DNA of 64,000 nt, from positions 1 through 64,000 of the forward strand of contig DASURP010000018.1 in the NCBI GenBank assembly GCA_036279975.1, written 5' to 3'. Shown in pieces: positions 62,742-64,000 of this stretch (position 1 is its first letter; the number at the start of each line of letters is the position of its first letter). Made by a program: the position numbers and the translations under genes. This stretch comes from 66-474 sp036279975. Its GTDB lineage: Bacteria > Pseudomonadota > Gammaproteobacteria > Xanthomonadales > Rhodanobacteraceae. The notes beneath the pieces are model-generated. The model was not told where the DNA came from. It searched no databases and worked only from the letters and a program-made list of their open reading frames with translations.

Positions 62742-63526
62742 TGTCTCGTTCATACCTCCCGCATTGGGTCCACTGGCTCGGCTCGCCGCCGAACTTCTAC
62801 CGTTTCGCGGGTGCGTGGCGACCTTGGTTGATGGCCGTGGCACTGATCGCGGCAGCGATCGGCCTGTACGGCGGGCTGGTGCTGGCTCCGCCGGATTACC
62901 AGCAGGGCGACGCCTACCGGATCATCTTCATCCACGTGCCCAGCGCGTGGATGAGCCTGTTCATCTACGCCTGCATGGCGGTCGCAGGGCTGGTTGCGCT
63001 GGTGTGGCGCGTGAAGCTGGCCGAGGTGGTCGCGATGGAATGCGCGCCGGTCGGCGCCGCGTTCACCCTGGTCACGCTGGTGACGGGTTCGCTTTGGGGC
63101 AAGCCGATGTGGGGCACGTGGTGGACATGGGACGCGCGGCTCACCTCCGAACTGGTGCTGCTGTTCCTGTACCTCGGCGTGATCGGCCTGTACAACGCGT
63201 TCGAGGATCACCGCCGGGGGGCGCGCGCCGCGTCGCTGCTGGCGCTGGTGGGTATCGTCAACCTGCCGATCGTGCACTATTCGGTGCAATGGTGGAACAC
63301 GTTGCACCAGGGCACCACGGTGGATTTCCTCGATCCCGCACGATCCTCGATCGCACCGTCGATGCTGTGGCCGCTGTTGGTGATGGCGCTGGCGACCCAC
63401 CTGTATTTCTTCGCCAGCATCCTCGGCCGCACGCGCACCGGCCTGCTCTCGCTGGAGGGCGGCAAGCAATGGGTGCGCGCATTGGTCGGTGGACAACCCA
63501 CGCAGACGACGGGGGCACCCACCTGA
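62741..63526 (+). CDS. ccmC: Haem exporter protein CcmC
   Basis: A 261-residue membrane protein with six helices. It has the tryptophan-rich haem-handling motif WGTWWTWDARLTSELVLL and the flanking His in FIHVPSAWMS and PIVHYSVQWWNTLHQG. It passes haem to CcmE. Confidence 0.95.
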   Translation: MSRSYLPHWVHWLGSPPNFYRFAGAWRPWLMAVALIAAAIGLYGGLVLAPPDYQQGDAYRIIFIHVPSAWMSLFIYACMAVAGLVALVWRVKLAEVVAMECAPVGAAFTLVTLVTGSLWGKPMWGTWWTWDARLTSELVLLFLYLGVIGLYNAFEDHRRGARAASLLALVGIVNLPIVHYSVQWWNTLHQGTTVDFLDPARSSIAPSMLWPLLVMALATHLYFFASILGRTRTGLLSLEGGKQWVRALVGGQPTQTTGAPT

Positions 63527-63527
63527 C

Positions 63528-63722
63528 ATGGCTCACTGGTTTGCAATGGGTGGCTATGCGTTCTATGTGTGGCCCGCATACGCGGTGTTCTTCATCGTGC
63601 TGGCATGGGACTGGTTCGCACCCGCGCTGCGCCGGCGCCGCTTCACCCGCGAGCTGCGCGGCCGCCTCGCACGCGAACGCAGCCGCAACGCGCGCGCGCC
63701 GCGCGCGGAGGCCCCGACATGA
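63528..63722 (+). CDS. ccmD: Haem exporter protein CcmD
   Basis: A 64-residue protein with one membrane helix (about 14-31), the typical FAMGGYAFYVWPAYAV start and a basic cytoplasmic tail. It helps release CcmE from CcmABC. It starts 1 base after the ccmC stop; its stop overlaps the ccmE start by 4 bases. Confidence 0.9.
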   Translation: MAHWFAMGGYAFYVWPAYAVFFIVLAWDWFAPALRRRRFTRELRGRLARERSRNARAPRAEAPT

Positions 63723-64000
63723 ATCCGGTCCGCAAGCGGCGGCTCATCATCACGCTGCTGATCCTCGGCGCGGTCGCGGTCGCGACCGGCCTGTCCATAT
63801 TCGCATTGCAGCGGAACATGACCTACCTGTATTCGCCCAGCGAAGTCGATGCAGGCAAGGCTCCGGACGGCCATCCGTTCCGGCTCGGCGGCATCGTCGC
63901 GGAAGGCAGCGTGCGCCACGTGCCGGGCACGCTCACCACCGACTTCGTGATCACCGACCGCTTCCAGAGCATACCGGTGAGTTATACCGGCATCCTGCCC
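63719..64000 (+). CDS. ccmE: Cytochrome c maturation haem chaperone CcmE (partial)
   Basis: The first 94 residues of a 130-170-residue family. An N-terminal TM helix (about 9-29) starts with MNPVRKRRLIITLLI. It is followed by the OB-fold start FRLGGIVAEGSVRH and VTDRFQSIPVSYTGILP-like strands. The haem-binding His lies beyond the window. Confidence 0.9.
   Translation, partial: MNPVRKRRLIITLLILGAVAVATGLSIFALQRNMTYLYSPSEVDAGKAPDGHPFRLGGIVAEGSVRHVPGTLTTDFVITDRFQSIPVSYTGILP

Noticed and set aside
1..64000. CRISPR arrays, tRNA or rRNA genes, insertion sequences and phage genes
   Set aside because: No regularly spaced direct repeats, cloverleaf-like segments, transposase or integrase motifs were seen on reading the window.

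Overview
The window is a 64 kb piece of a GC-rich chromosome. The gene content points to a gammaproteobacterium of the Xanthomonadales (Lysobacterales), most likely near Rhodanobacteraceae or Xanthomonadaceae. The clues are a Xanthomonas-style FadB with the hydratase and dehydrogenase fused, a kynurenine-type tryptophan degradation cluster, a catecholate-type TonB receptor next to piuC, an rpoE-rseA-mucD operon, a three-subunit proton-translocating transhydrogenase, and REP-like intergenic hairpins. The taxonomy is an inference from gene content. I saw no rRNA, tRNA, CRISPR array, insertion sequence, integrase or phage genes. This looks like core chromosome with short intergenic repeats.

Layout. 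Bases 1-8.7 kb: the tail of an amidohydrolase, a thioredoxin-TPR protein, a small channel-like membrane protein, a degenerate Ser/Thr kinase fused to a formylglycine-generating-enzyme-like domain, a secreted S10 peptidase, a DUF502 protein with a 2H phosphoesterase, and a CPSF-type metallo-hydrolase. 8.8-24.8 kb: an M13 metallopeptidase lipoprotein, an iron-uptake pair (TonB receptor and piuC) behind a candidate Fur-controlled promoter, rapA, yajC-secD-secF, a one-domain asparaginase, an S53 serine-carboxyl peptidase, sufT and an unknown membrane protein. 24.9-42.5 kb: pntA1-pntA2-pntB; a translationally coupled trio of nitroreductase, 5'-3' exonuclease and NUDIX hydrolase; a MAPEG/TMEM43/metallo-hydrolase group; the sigma-E operon rpoE-rseA-mucD with a candidate sigma-E promoter; a GGDEF-EAL protein with a decayed EAL domain; fadB; and a winged-helix TPR regulator. 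42.6-53.5 kb: a possible lipoprotein autotransporter divergent from that regulator, a small exported protein, an EamA transporter, a DUF2058 protein, ugd-slyX, rluC, rne with a long leader, and a GacA/UvrY-like response regulator. 53.6-64 kb: a cysteine-synthase-like enzyme, three kynurenine-route enzymes (ACMSD, KynU, KMO) with a small exported protein between them, a DUF3293 protein, a di-haem c-type lipoprotein, and the start of the cytochrome c maturation operon ccmABCDE, which runs off the end.

How the genes fit together. Envelope functions dominate: Sec translocation, envelope stress control, secreted peptidases, TonB-linked iron uptake, outer-membrane export and cytochrome c maturation. 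The points most worth a second look are: the kinase-FGE fusion, which has lost its catalytic aspartate; the autotransporter/regulator/exported-protein cassette at 40.7-45.2 kb; the REP-like repeat family shared by two distant intergenic regions, one copy reaching the rluC stop codon; the c-di-GMP protein with a decayed EAL domain; and the incomplete kynurenine cluster. I found no clear new defence or mobile system.
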